Below, piece after piece: positions 40,555 to 49,697 of a DNA stretch of 64,000 nucleotides. The position numbers and the translations under genes were made by a program. The first letter of the stretch is position 1; each line of letters begins with the position of its first letter. The stretch is from Pararhodobacter sp. (GTDB lineage Bacteria > Pseudomonadota > Alphaproteobacteria > Rhodobacterales > Rhodobacteraceae): NCBI GenBank assembly GCA_020832805.1, contig JAFIED010000257.1:1-64000 (forward strand). Reading direction: 5' to 3'. The notes beneath the pieces were generated by a model that was given only the letters and a program-made list of their open reading frames with translations, was not told the origin of the DNA and made no database searches.

Positions 40555-41480
40555 TGGATGCCTCATTGATCGTCTACGCCCTGAACCTCAGCGCTATCTA
40601 TGCGCTGATGGCCATCGGGATTTCGCTGCTCTGGTCCTCTATCGGCATGCTGAACATGGCCCATGGCGCCACCTTTGCGGTCTCGGGCTATGGCGCGTTG
40701 GTCATTGGCGGGGCGGTGCTGCCCACGGTGGACGCCTTGCTGCAGGGATCGATGCTGCTGAGCTATGCGCGCTTTGTCGTGCTGCTGGCTGCCGGGGCCG
40801 GGGTGGGGGCGCTTTGTGGCGGCGTCATCTATCTGCTGGCCTTCCTGCCCATTCATGACAAGGCCAATTTCGCGGTTCGCGGGTTGATCGTGACCCTGGC
40901 CATCAATCTGGCCACGGTGCAGGGGTTGTTGTGGTGGTTCGGCCCGCGGCAACAGGCCCTGCCCCAGATATTCGGTTTCGGGCGGCTGGAGGTGCTGGGC
41001 ATTCCCTTGCGCTATGATCAGGCCGCCACGATAGGCGCCACGGCCGTGCTGCTGGTGGCGGTGCTGGCCTGGCTGAAACTCAGCCGCAAGGGCCTGGAAA
41101 TACGCGCCATGATGCAAAACCCCGAGGGCGCCGCGCTGTCCGGCATCTCGGTGCGGCGCGCGGCGATGCCTGTCATGGCAATTACCGGCGCAATGGCCGG
41201 TGCTGCGGCCGTGTTGCTGTCGCAAAGCGTGTTCGTCAGCCCCACTGCGGGCGCCATGCCCCTGATCAAGGGCATGATCATCGCGCTGCTGGGCGGGCTT
41301 GGTTCGGTGCCCGGCGCCGCCATCGCCGCGCTGCTGATCGGTGTGCTGGAGGCCGCGACGGGCGCCATACCGTTCCTGGGTCAGCGCATGGTGCTGCTGG
41401 TGCAGTTCGGCTTCATCATTCTGGTGCTGATCATCCGCCCGCGCGGGATCGGCGGATTGCTTGACGAGACGCGGAAATGA
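40554..41480 (+). CDS. Branched-chain amino acid/amide-type ABC permease (LivH-like)
   Basis: ALMAIGISLLWSSIGMLNMAHGATFAVSGYGAL; GLGSVPGAAIAALLIGVLEA. Confidence 0.9.
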   Translation: MDASLIVYALNLSAIYALMAIGISLLWSSIGMLNMAHGATFAVSGYGALVIGGAVLPTVDALLQGSMLLSYARFVVLLAAGAGVGALCGGVIYLLAFLPIHDKANFAVRGLIVTLAINLATVQGLLWWFGPRQQALPQIFGFGRLEVLGIPLRYDQAATIGATAVLLVAVLAWLKLSRKGLEIRAMMQNPEGAALSGISVRRAAMPVMAITGAMAGAAAVLLSQSVFVSPTAGAMPLIKGMIIALLGGLGSVPGAAIAALLIGVLEAATGAIPFLGQRMVLLVQFGFIILVLIIRPRGIGGLLDETRK

Positions 41481-43006
41481 ACGAACCCATCGCCCCGGTT
41501 TTGCACAAGGTCGGCAACCGCCGTCATGAATGGATGCTGCGGCCCGAAGGCCGCAAGACCTGGCAGCGCAGGCGCCTGCCCCTGATTGGCCGACACTGGC
41601 TGACATGGCGCGGCGGGCACAACCCCAGGACGCTGGAACGCGAGCGCCGCCTGGCCGACAAGCGGCCGCTATGGTGGCTGGTCGGGCTGGCCGGGCTGGT
41701 CGCCACGGCCCCCTTTCTGTCAGATGCCATGCTGCAGATTGCGATCGTGTTCTGCGTCTTCGCCGCCATCAATGTGATCTGGACCCTGATCATCGGTGCC
41801 GCCGGCATCCTGTCGCTGGCAACCATGGCCACGGTGGGGCTGGGCGCCTATGCCGCGGCGGCGGCCAATGTGTATCTGGGCGTGCCCTGGCCGCTGATGT
41901 TTCCTGTCGGGCTGCTGGTGGGGTTGATGGCCGGCGGCCTGCTGGCCTTGCCGTCAACCCGCATCGACGGGCTGTATTATGCGCTGCTGACCATCGGCGT
42001 GGCCGAAATCTGCCGGGTCTCCATCAGCCAGATTCGCGCATTGGCGCCGCAGAATTCGTCCATCAACAATGTTGACAGCTTCATCCCGCAGGACTGGTTC
42101 CTGCAACGCCCGGGCCTGCTGCTGGGCTTTGCCAGTGCCTTTGTCCTGCTGCTGCTGGCCTTGCTGCTGTTTCGCCTGGTCAATTCGGAACGTCTGGGCC
42201 TGCAGTTGCAGGCCGCGCGCGAGGACGAGGAATTTTCCGAGGCCGTGGGTATCGATTACAAGCGCGCGCGGCTGCTGGTCTTTCTGATCGCCTCCGGGGC
42301 TCTGGGGGTGATCGGCGCCTATTACGCCATGCTTTACCGTTCGATATCGCTGAACATCTTTTCCCTTGATCAGCTTTTGCTGATGTTTGCGATGATCGTC
42401 ATCGGCGGCATGGGCCGTGCCGAAGGCGCGGTGATCGGCACGGCCATTGTCGTGCTTATCGACCGGGCGCTGATCGACCTGGGGCCGCTGCGCATCATCC
42501 TGATTGCCGCTGTCGTCATCATCGTGACCCTGACCACCCATCGCGGGCTGGCCGATGCGCGCAGCCAGTTTCGCGCCTATCGCAACCGCATCAAATCTGA
42601 ACGCCGTGCCGCCCGCACCCGAAAAGGGGGAGAGGTCATGCCAGAAGAAGCCACCGAAATCGCCGACAAGCAACTGATCGCCTATCGCCGCTTTGACAAA
42701 CGCCTGCGCGACCGCCTGAAGGCGCTGATAACGCCCGAACTGATCGAGGAACACAGGCGCGCGCCCCTGGGCCCTCATTCAGACGCATTGGCCCGGGTAA
42801 TGAACTATTTCCGGCGCGGCGAGATGTCTGACAAGTACGCCATCCTGCAAGAAGGTGATCCGGGCAGCTGGACCTATTCGGTCATGGCGCTGTCGGGCGA
42901 GCCGGGCAAGCCGCCGCGCGTCGTCGATGACCGCCACTATGGCTCGCGCGATGAAGCGTATCACGCTGTTTTCCTGCTGCGTGTGAACGATCTGCTTGAA
43001 AGCTGA
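41477..43006 (+). CDS. LivM-like ABC permease fused in frame to N,N-dimethylformamidase small (alpha) subunit-like domain
   Basis: N-terminal LivM (GAAGILSLATMATVGLGAYAAAAANVYL; IGGMGRAEGAVIGTAIVVLIDRAL); C-terminal about 122 aa from 42638 (ALARVMNYFRRGEMSDKYAIL...SRDEAYHAVFLLRVNDLLES) resembles DmfA1; no stop codon between. Confidence 0.82.
   Translation: MNEPIAPVLHKVGNRRHEWMLRPEGRKTWQRRRLPLIGRHWLTWRGGHNPRTLERERRLADKRPLWWLVGLAGLVATAPFLSDAMLQIAIVFCVFAAINVIWTLIIGAAGILSLATMATVGLGAYAAAAANVYLGVPWPLMFPVGLLVGLMAGGLLALPSTRIDGLYYALLTIGVAEICRVSISQIRALAPQNSSINNVDSFIPQDWFLQRPGLLLGFASAFVLLLLALLLFRLVNSERLGLQLQAAREDEEFSEAVGIDYKRARLLVFLIASGALGVIGAYYAMLYRSISLNIFSLDQLLLMFAMIVIGGMGRAEGAVIGTAIVVLIDRALIDLGPLRIILIAAVVIIVTLTTHRGLADARSQFRAYRNRIKSERRAARTRKGGEVMPEEATEIADKQLIAYRRFDKRLRDRLKALITPELIEEHRRAPLGPHSDALARVMNYFRRGEMSDKYAILQEGDPGSWTYSVMALSGEPGKPPRVVDDRHYGSRDEAYHAVFLLRVNDLLES
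42638..43006 (+). CDS. dmfA1: Possible separately initiated N,N-dimethylformamidase small-subunit-like product (nested in the fusion ORF)
   Basis: In-frame ATG at 42638 preceded by the purine-rich SD-like run GAAAAGGGGGAGAGGTC; remembered DmfA1 features: YLQRVHNYFR-like and EAMHAVFLRRI-like motifs. Confidence 0.6.
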   Translation: MPEEATEIADKQLIAYRRFDKRLRDRLKALITPELIEEHRRAPLGPHSDALARVMNYFRRGEMSDKYAILQEGDPGSWTYSVMALSGEPGKPPRVVDDRHYGSRDEAYHAVFLLRVNDLLES

Positions 43007-43022
43007 AACGAAGGGCTGAATC

Positions 43023-45338
43023 ATGGCGAAACACCGCATCTTCGGGTATTGCACCCCCTGGTCGGTCAAACCCGGCGATCATATGCAATTCATGGTTTCA
43101 GCCGAGGGCGTGACCGAAGCGCGCGCCATGCTGGTGCGCCTGATCCACGGAGACGAGAGCCCGGAAGGTCCGGGTTTTGTCGAAGAGGAAGTGCCTGGCG
43201 CCCTGCCCGATCTGCTGCATGTGCACCGGCAGTTCACACAGAAAGGCAGCTATGCCGTGGCAGCGGGCTTTGAAACCCGTGACCCCGCATCAGGCGGCAG
43301 TTTCACCATTGCCGGTTTCATATGCCCCACTGCACCCGGAAAGCGGCGTCAGACCATGCTGGGGCGGTGGGATATTCACCATAGCCGCGGCTGGGGTCTG
43401 GGCATGAATCCGGATGGCCATCTGGAATTCTGGGTTGGCAATGGCCATGACGTGGACCAGATCACCGCCGAGGTGCCACTGGTGCCGCGCACCTGGTATT
43501 TCGTTGCCGCCAGCTTTGACGCCGCCACGCGCAGCGCGCGGCTGGTGCAACTGGGCAAGGTGGGCCGCTATAATGGCCGGCATGGGCCGGTCGTGCCCTA
43601 TGACCATGACAGCATCGTGGCCTCGACCCTGAAACTGGCGCCCATGCCGGCCGGGGCGGAAGTGCCGCTTTTGTGGGCCGGCGCATCTGACTGGAACGAC
43701 ATGCGCGGCCGTTTCGTGGCCACGCTGTACAACGGCAAGATCGACCGCTGCGGCATCTGGCAGCACCTGGTCCAAGAAGACGAATTGCGCGCCATGGCCA
43801 GCGACGGCGATTTTTCCACCGAGGGGGCGCTGGCGCTGTGGGACACCACGGCGGGCTATACCGACCAGGGCATCGGTGACCGGATTGTCGATACCGGCCC
43901 CTACGGGTTGCATGCACAGGGCGTCAACCGGCCGGTGCGGGCCATGACCGGCTGGAACTGGGCCGGGCGCGATGACTGCTTTCGCCTTGATCCCGGGCAA
44001 TATGGCGGCGTGCATTTCCACGATGATGCGCTGACCGATTGCCGCTGGGCGCCCACCGTGGAATGGACAGTGCCGCAGGGGCTGAAAAGCGGCGTCTATG
44101 CCCTGCGCCTGACCAGCGATGGCACCGAAGATCATGTGCCCTTTTTCGTGCGCGCCGAGAAACCGAAAGCACCCATTGCGGTGCTGATGTCCACCTTTAC
44201 CTATCTGGCCTATGCCAACGAACATCTGGCCTATGAGGCGCCGATTGCCCAGGCGATCACGGCGCATACGCCGATCCTGACCACCCGCGATATTGATTTC
44301 GTCAAGCTGAACGAGTTCGGCCTCAGCACCTATGATCATCATTCCGATGGCGCGGGCTGCTGCTACAGTTCGTGGCTGCGCCCCATTCTGAACATCCGGC
44401 CGAAGTACCGCAGCTCGGCAATGGGTTTCCCCTGGGCATTGCCCGCCGACCTGTCGCTGATCTGGTGGCTTGAAAACGCGGGCTATGACTATGAAATCCT
44501 GACGGACCACGATCTTCACGCCGAGGGTGTCGCCGCCTTGGACCCCTATCGCGTCGTGATCAATGTCACCCATCCGGAATACTATTCCGAAGCCATGATG
44601 GACGCCACCGAAGATTATCTGACCCGGGGCGGGCGCGTGATCTACCCCGGTGGGAACGGCTATTACTGGGTTTCCGGCCTGCGCGACGGGGCACCAGAGA
44701 TTCTGGAGGTTCGCAAGCTCGACGCGGGCTCGCGCGCCTGGCAGGCCGAAGCCGGCGAGGGGTATCTGGCCTCGACGGGCGAGCGTTCGGGCCTTTGGCG
44801 CTCGCGCGGGCGGGCGCCGCAAAAGATCGTCGGCATCGGCTTCACTGCCGAGGGGATGGACCGCTCGACCCATTTCGAGCGTATGCCCGACAGCTTTCAC
44901 AAACGGGTCTCCTGGCTGTTCGAGGGGATCGGCGACACCGAGAAGATTGGCGATTTCGGCCTGGGCCTGGGCGGTGCGGCCGGGATCGAGATCGACCGCT
45001 ATGACCTGGAACTGGGCACGCCGCCGCATACCCTGTTGCTGGGCATGGCCGAGGGGTTTTCAGACAACTACCCCCTGGTATCGGAAGAGATCACCTACGC
45101 CTTTCCCGGCCGCGGCGGCACACAGGACCCCCAGGTGCGCGCCGACATCACCTGGTTCACCACGGCCAATGACGGCGCCTGCCTGTCGATCGGGTCGATC
45201 GCGTGGTCGATGGCACTGCCGGTGAACAACGGCCAGAACAGTGCCGCGCGCTTCATGCGCAATGCGCTGGATGCGCTGATCAGGCCCGGGCCCCTGCCCG
45301 GTGCCCAATGGGCAGGGCAGGAAAAACTGTGGCGTTGA
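43023..45338 (+). CDS. dmfA2: N,N-dimethylformamidase large (beta) subunit family protein
   Basis: LVRLIHGDESPEGPGFVEEEV, WTVPQGLKSGVYALRLTSDGTEDHVPFFV, STFTYLAYANEHLAYEAPIAQAITAHTPIL, YGLSTYD-like segment LSTYDHHSDGAGCCYSSWLRPILNIRPKYR; matches recalled DmfA2 features. Confidence 0.88.
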   Translation: MAKHRIFGYCTPWSVKPGDHMQFMVSAEGVTEARAMLVRLIHGDESPEGPGFVEEEVPGALPDLLHVHRQFTQKGSYAVAAGFETRDPASGGSFTIAGFICPTAPGKRRQTMLGRWDIHHSRGWGLGMNPDGHLEFWVGNGHDVDQITAEVPLVPRTWYFVAASFDAATRSARLVQLGKVGRYNGRHGPVVPYDHDSIVASTLKLAPMPAGAEVPLLWAGASDWNDMRGRFVATLYNGKIDRCGIWQHLVQEDELRAMASDGDFSTEGALALWDTTAGYTDQGIGDRIVDTGPYGLHAQGVNRPVRAMTGWNWAGRDDCFRLDPGQYGGVHFHDDALTDCRWAPTVEWTVPQGLKSGVYALRLTSDGTEDHVPFFVRAEKPKAPIAVLMSTFTYLAYANEHLAYEAPIAQAITAHTPILTTRDIDFVKLNEFGLSTYDHHSDGAGCCYSSWLRPILNIRPKYRSSAMGFPWALPADLSLIWWLENAGYDYEILTDHDLHAEGVAALDPYRVVINVTHPEYYSEAMMDATEDYLTRGGRVIYPGGNGYYWVSGLRDGAPEILEVRKLDAGSRAWQAEAGEGYLASTGERSGLWRSRGRAPQKIVGIGFTAEGMDRSTHFERMPDSFHKRVSWLFEGIGDTEKIGDFGLGLGGAAGIEIDRYDLELGTPPHTLLLGMAEGFSDNYPLVSEEITYAFPGRGGTQDPQVRADITWFTTANDGACLSIGSIAWSMALPVNNGQNSAARFMRNALDALIRPGPLPGAQWAGQEKLWR

Positions 45339-45409
45339 CAGACGGCAAGACCCCCCGCTACGCTTACGCTGCGTCAGATAGCGTTGCCGCGGTTTCCGGG
45401 GGGTCTGCC

Positions 45410-46363
45410 ATGCGCGACAGCACGGAACTTCGCGCACTCAGCCAGTTCATCGGCGCCCTGCACGAAGTTCGAAGCGACCTTGACGGCCCGGCGCTGCTGG
45501 AATGGTCTGCTGATCAGCTGTCCGGTCTGGTGGGGTTTGATGCTGCCTGGTGCGGCTGGGCTGATATGCTGCCGCCGGCGGTCGACATCATCGGCACCAC
45601 GCTGTTCAACCTGCCGCCGGATTACATCGCGTTCTGGTCGGACATCAAGCATGACGATGTGCTGGCCGATGACGTCATGTCCTCGACCGCCGATCAGGGC
45701 AGGCAATGGGCGCAATACGACCGCGGTGGCGGGCGGCAGACCGAAGGCATGATCGCCCTGGCCGACCGCTATGGCCTGCGCAAGCTGTCGGTTGTCACCC
45801 GTCCGTTCAGTCGGCTGCGCCCACAGTTGTTTCTGTCTGCCTATCGCGGCAGTACACGGGCGCGGCCCCTGAATCCGGGCGAGTTGACCTTTCTGGCCTG
45901 TGCACTGGATCACATGCAGGCGGTTCTTGATCAGGCAGCCGATGCCGATGATGCCGGGCTCAGGCTGCTAGTCGACAGGCGTGGCCGGCCGGTGGCAGGC
46001 AGCGCGGCGGCGCTTGAACTCTGGATGGGTACCCGTGCGCAGACGGATGCGCCCCATTCATCGACCCGGTTCACCCGGGAACTGCGCAGCCGGGGCCTGC
46101 GGGCGATCACCAGCCCCACGTCCCTGGCAGGCGGCCATGTTCTGACCGAGTTGCGGATCATGCCAGAGCGCGCATCCGACGCGCTGACCGCACGCGAGCG
46201 CGAGATTGCCGATCTGATTGCCGAGGGTCTGACCCACAAGGAAATCGCGCGGAATCTTGGCCTTGCACCCGCGACGATACGCAATCAGACCGCGCGCATC
46301 TATGCCAAGACAGGCGTATCCAGCCGCGCCGCGCTGACCCGGGCACTGTTCACCACGGGCTGA
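45410..46363 (+). CDS. LuxR family transcriptional regulator
   Basis: C-terminal HTH LTAREREIADLIAEGLTHKEIARNLGLAPATIRNQTARIYAKTGVSSRAALTRALF. Confidence 0.88.
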   Translation: MRDSTELRALSQFIGALHEVRSDLDGPALLEWSADQLSGLVGFDAAWCGWADMLPPAVDIIGTTLFNLPPDYIAFWSDIKHDDVLADDVMSSTADQGRQWAQYDRGGGRQTEGMIALADRYGLRKLSVVTRPFSRLRPQLFLSAYRGSTRARPLNPGELTFLACALDHMQAVLDQAADADDAGLRLLVDRRGRPVAGSAAALELWMGTRAQTDAPHSSTRFTRELRSRGLRAITSPTSLAGGHVLTELRIMPERASDALTAREREIADLIAEGLTHKEIARNLGLAPATIRNQTARIYAKTGVSSRAALTRALFTTG

Positions 46364-46414
46364 CCCTGGCGCACCGGGCGGAATGCGCGCTTGCAGTCAG
46401 GGCAAGCAACAGGA

Positions 46415-46440
46415 AACACCTGCCTTTTCTGGCAGGTGTT
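46415..46440. terminator. Stem-loop between convergent genes (bidirectional terminator candidate)
   Basis: AACACCTGCC / GGCAGGTGTT perfect 10-bp stem with 6-nt loop, located between the ends of luxR (46363) and the FMN glutamate synthase-like gene (46481). Confidence 0.6.
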
Positions 46441-46480
46441 CTGATCTGGCGGCGCCAGGGGCAGGGCCGGCAAAGCTTGT

Positions 46481-47920
46481 TCAGCCCTGCCGGGACATGC
46501 CCCAGTCAAACGGCCGGTCAATGCCCGCCATCTTGACACCGGTAAAGGCCGAAGCCTCGAAACTCAGCGCGCGCAGGTCCTCTGGCTCCAGGTTGTGCAC
46601 CGACGACTTGCCGCAGGCCTTGGCCAGCGCTGTCACTTCCATGGTCATGGCCGTCAGGAACCGGGCAACGCGTTCGGCCCCGGCCGCAACATTCATCCGC
46701 GGCTCCAGGTCCGGGCTCTGGGTGGCAATGCCTACCGGACATCTGCCGGTGTGACAGTGATGGCAGGCGCCGGGGCTGGTGCCAAGCTTGCGGTAATCCT
46801 CTTCGTAGCGGGGCGAATTGCAGCCAAGCGCCATCATCGCACCATTGCCGATCATCACGGCATCGGCCCCCAGGGCCAGCGCCTTGGCGACATCCGTGCC
46901 GGTGCGAATGCCTCCCGCCACCACCAGCGAAACCTTGCCGGACATGCCGCATTCGTCCAGCGCCTCGCGCGCGGCACGGATCGCGGTCAACGTGGGAATG
47001 CCGGTGTGGTTCAACAGCATTTCGGGCGAGGCCCCGGTGCCGCCCTCTGCCCCGTCGACAACCACCACATCGGCCCCGGCCTTGGCCGCCACCGCCACAT
47101 CATAGCGCGGCCGCGTGGCCCCCATCTTGATGAAGATCGGCACCTTGTAATCGGTCGCGATGCGCAACTCCTCGATCTTGACGGCCAGATCGTCTGCGCC
47201 CAGCCAGTCGGGGTGGCGGATGGTCGAGCGTTGATCGACCCCTTCAGGCAGCGTGCGCATCTTCGACACCCGCGGGCTGACCTTCATGCCCAGCAGCAGC
47301 CCGCCGGTGCCGGGCTTGGCGCCCTGCCCCACCACCAGTTCCAGCCCGTCGGCCCGGCGCAGGTGATCAAGATCAAGCCCGTATCGCGCCGGTGACATCT
47401 GATAGACCAGCGTTCTTGACGCCGCGCGCTCTTCCTCCAGCATGCCGCCTTCGCCCGTGCAGGTCATCGTGCCGACCTTGGATGCACCATGCCCCAACGC
47501 CTCCTTGGCGCTGGCGGATAGCGCACCGAACGACATCGAGGCAATGTAGATCGGAATATCCAGCACGATGGGGTTTTCCACCAGTCCCCGGCCGCCGCCC
47601 AGAACCGTGCGGGTGGTGCAGCTTTCGCGGTACCCCTCCAGCGGCAGGCGGGTCAGCGTGGCGGGTACGAAAGTCAGGTCGTCAAAGGTGGGCAGGCGCT
47701 GGTTGAAACTGTTGTACCCGCGCACCTGATACCGGCCCAACTGGGCCAGGGCATGCGCCTCGGAAATCGATTCAGGCGTCCAGCGCGCCGAACCGCCCTG
47801 GTCATAGGATGCCGGCACGCCGGCCGGCCGGCCCTCGATGGCCCCGTCGCCGAACTGCACCAGGTCCTCTGCCGCATCGTCAAAGGGAAAACGATAGGGG
47901 GTGTTCAGATCATCAGCCAT
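46481..47920 (-). CDS. FMN-binding glutamate synthase family protein (GlxD/MgsC-like)
   Basis: IYIASMSFGALSASAKEALGHGASKVGTMTCTGEGGMLEEE, GAEGGTGASPEMLLNHTGIPTL, CHHCHTGRCPVGIATQ. Confidence 0.9.
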   Translation of the reverse strand: MADDLNTPYRFPFDDAAEDLVQFGDGAIEGRPAGVPASYDQGGSARWTPESISEAHALAQLGRYQVRGYNSFNQRLPTFDDLTFVPATLTRLPLEGYRESCTTRTVLGGGRGLVENPIVLDIPIYIASMSFGALSASAKEALGHGASKVGTMTCTGEGGMLEEERAASRTLVYQMSPARYGLDLDHLRRADGLELVVGQGAKPGTGGLLLGMKVSPRVSKMRTLPEGVDQRSTIRHPDWLGADDLAVKIEELRIATDYKVPIFIKMGATRPRYDVAVAAKAGADVVVVDGAEGGTGASPEMLLNHTGIPTLTAIRAAREALDECGMSGKVSLVVAGGIRTGTDVAKALALGADAVMIGNGAMMALGCNSPRYEEDYRKLGTSPGACHHCHTGRCPVGIATQSPDLEPRMNVAAGAERVARFLTAMTMEVTALAKACGKSSVHNLEPEDLRALSFEASAFTGVKMAGIDRPFDWGMSRQG

Positions 47921-48621
47921 GCTTTTGCATCCCTGCTCTGGAAATACCACAGCCGCTGCCCGGCCACGATTCGCCGCCATTCGCGCGAGCGGTCGGCAAG
48001 ACCCAGCGGGTCAAGGATCGCCTCGACCTCGGCCACCTGTTCGGCGGTGGGTTCGGTGATCACCGCATCGACGCCCAGATCATCGACATCGCCGCAGACC
48101 CAGACCTCGCCCTGCCACAGCGCATCGGCACAACTGGGCCCGGCGCCGCCAAGCGCGATGATCTTGCCGCCATGCGCCATGAAGCCCGACTGATAGCCAA
48201 GCCTGCCTTCGACAACGATGGTGCCGCCCTTCATGGCGACCCCGGCACGCGGCCCGCAGTCGCCGCGCACGTGGATCAGCCCACCCAGCATGGCCGCGCC
48301 CACCGACATGCCGGCATAACCACCGATCGTGATATGACCCGCCGACATCGCCTCGCCGCAGCCCCAGCCGGCATTGCGCTGGATGGTAATCCGCGCCCCG
48401 GTATTCAGCCCGCCGCAGTAGTACCCAACCGAGCCTTCGGCATGCAGCGTGCATCCCGGCGGCAGCCCCACGCCCAGATTGTGCCGGGACAGCGTGTTGC
48501 GCAGCACGACATGCCCCCCGGCCCTGGCCGCCTGCTGGATGTCTGCATGCACATCGCGGATGGGTCGGTCGCCCACCTCGATGATTGTTTCGACCACCGT
48601 GTCAGACAGCGCCTGTGTCAT
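47905..48621 (-). CDS. GXGXG-domain glutamate synthase alpha-like protein (GlxC/MgsB-like)
   Basis: Repeated GXXXG beta-helix: GSVGYYCGGLNTGARITIQRNAGWGCGEAMSAGHITIGGYAGMSVGAAMLGGLIHVRGDCGPRAGVAMKGGTIVVEG. Confidence 0.88.
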   Translation of the reverse strand: MTQALSDTVVETIIEVGDRPIRDVHADIQQAARAGGHVVLRNTLSRHNLGVGLPPGCTLHAEGSVGYYCGGLNTGARITIQRNAGWGCGEAMSAGHITIGGYAGMSVGAAMLGGLIHVRGDCGPRAGVAMKGGTIVVEGRLGYQSGFMAHGGKIIALGGAGPSCADALWQGEVWVCGDVDDLGVDAVITEPTAEQVAEVEAILDPLGLADRSREWRRIVAGQRLWYFQSRDAKAWLMI

Positions 48622-49565
48622 GCTGCTACCCTCCGGTTGCCGACCGTCCAGATGCCGTGCAGGCTGGGACCGTCGTGATTGATCACGTCGACAGCATCGT
48701 CGCGATATACCCGCCTGACCGCCTGCTCCTCGGTTCCGGCGGCAATGGCGCCGTTCTGGTCGATCAACACCAATGGCTTCATGGCGAAGCGGTCCTTGGC
48801 AAAGCCGATCGCGCCCGGGGTGGCAATCATGTAGGTGAACACACCGTCGATTTCCCTGATGGAGAGAGTCAGCGCCTCTTCCATGCTGAGGCCCTGTTTC
48901 ATGCGATCCGAAACCCACACCGCAATCAGCTCGCTGTCATTCCAGGTCAGAAAGCGATAGCCCTTTCGCTCCAGCTTTTCGCGCCAGGTGTAGTAATCGG
49001 TGATCTGGCCGTTATGGACGATCGCCACATCGGGAAAGGGGCGCGCCCAGAAGGGGTGGCTGGCATTGGGGCGCACATCGCTTTCGGTGGCCAGGCGGGC
49101 ATGACCCAGCCCGTGGGTGCCATTCATCTGGCGCACGCCGTGCTTGTCGGCTACCGCATCGGCGCCACCGACATCCTTGATGATCTCCAGCGAGCGACCA
49201 ACCGACTGGACCTCGAAGCGATCGGTCATCGCATCGGCAGCTTGCACCCAGGCGGGCAGGTCATCCGGGTCGGTGATCACCAGCCGGGCCAGGTAGTGGC
49301 GGGTGGTACCGCTGTCCCAGCTGGGTTCTTCGGCGAAATCAGCACCGTGATCACGCAGGATGGCGCGGAAATCCGCCAGATCACGCTCAAGCCGCGCGCG
49401 GTCAAAACCCATGGCACGAACGCGGTAACCGCTCTCACGCGGGGTGCCGTAGACGGCAAAACCGGTCGAGTCGGCGCCGCGATGTTCCTGCGCAGCCATC
49501 AACGCCACCAGATCGCGGCCAACCGGCCCTGGCGCCCCCAGTATGCGCCCGGCGATTCCACACAT
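48618..49565 (-). CDS. Class II glutamine amidotransferase (GlxB/MgsA-like)
   Basis: MCGIAGRILGAPGPVGRDLVALMAAQEHRGADSTGFAVYG; catalytic Cys2 after start Met. Confidence 0.9.
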   Translation of the reverse strand: MCGIAGRILGAPGPVGRDLVALMAAQEHRGADSTGFAVYGTPRESGYRVRAMGFDRARLERDLADFRAILRDHGADFAEEPSWDSGTTRHYLARLVITDPDDLPAWVQAADAMTDRFEVQSVGRSLEIIKDVGGADAVADKHGVRQMNGTHGLGHARLATESDVRPNASHPFWARPFPDVAIVHNGQITDYYTWREKLERKGYRFLTWNDSELIAVWVSDRMKQGLSMEEALTLSIREIDGVFTYMIATPGAIGFAKDRFAMKPLVLIDQNGAIAAGTEEQAVRRVYRDDAVDVINHDGPSLHGIWTVGNRRVAA

Positions 49566-49587
49566 GACAGGCCTCCTGTTCAATCTC

Positions 49588-49613
49588 TATGTATTCTGTA
49601 TACAGTATTCATC
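49588..49613. promoter_or_regulatory. Candidate operator containing CTGTATACAG (copy 1)
   Basis: ATGTATTCTGTATACAGTATTCAT, imperfect palindrome just upstream of the GATase gene and about 85 nt upstream of gntR. Confidence 0.65.
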
Positions 49614-49697
49614 ATTTGGCAACCCCAATTCGGTCTTTGTCTCTGCTTCGGCGAACCGATATAGAGAGTGACCGCCCAGAAAGCAGGACACGGCGCC

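Noticed and set aside
43290-45029. 579-aa minus-strand ORF opposite the DMFase large subunit
   Set aside because: Shadow ORF with biased composition and no domain signal.
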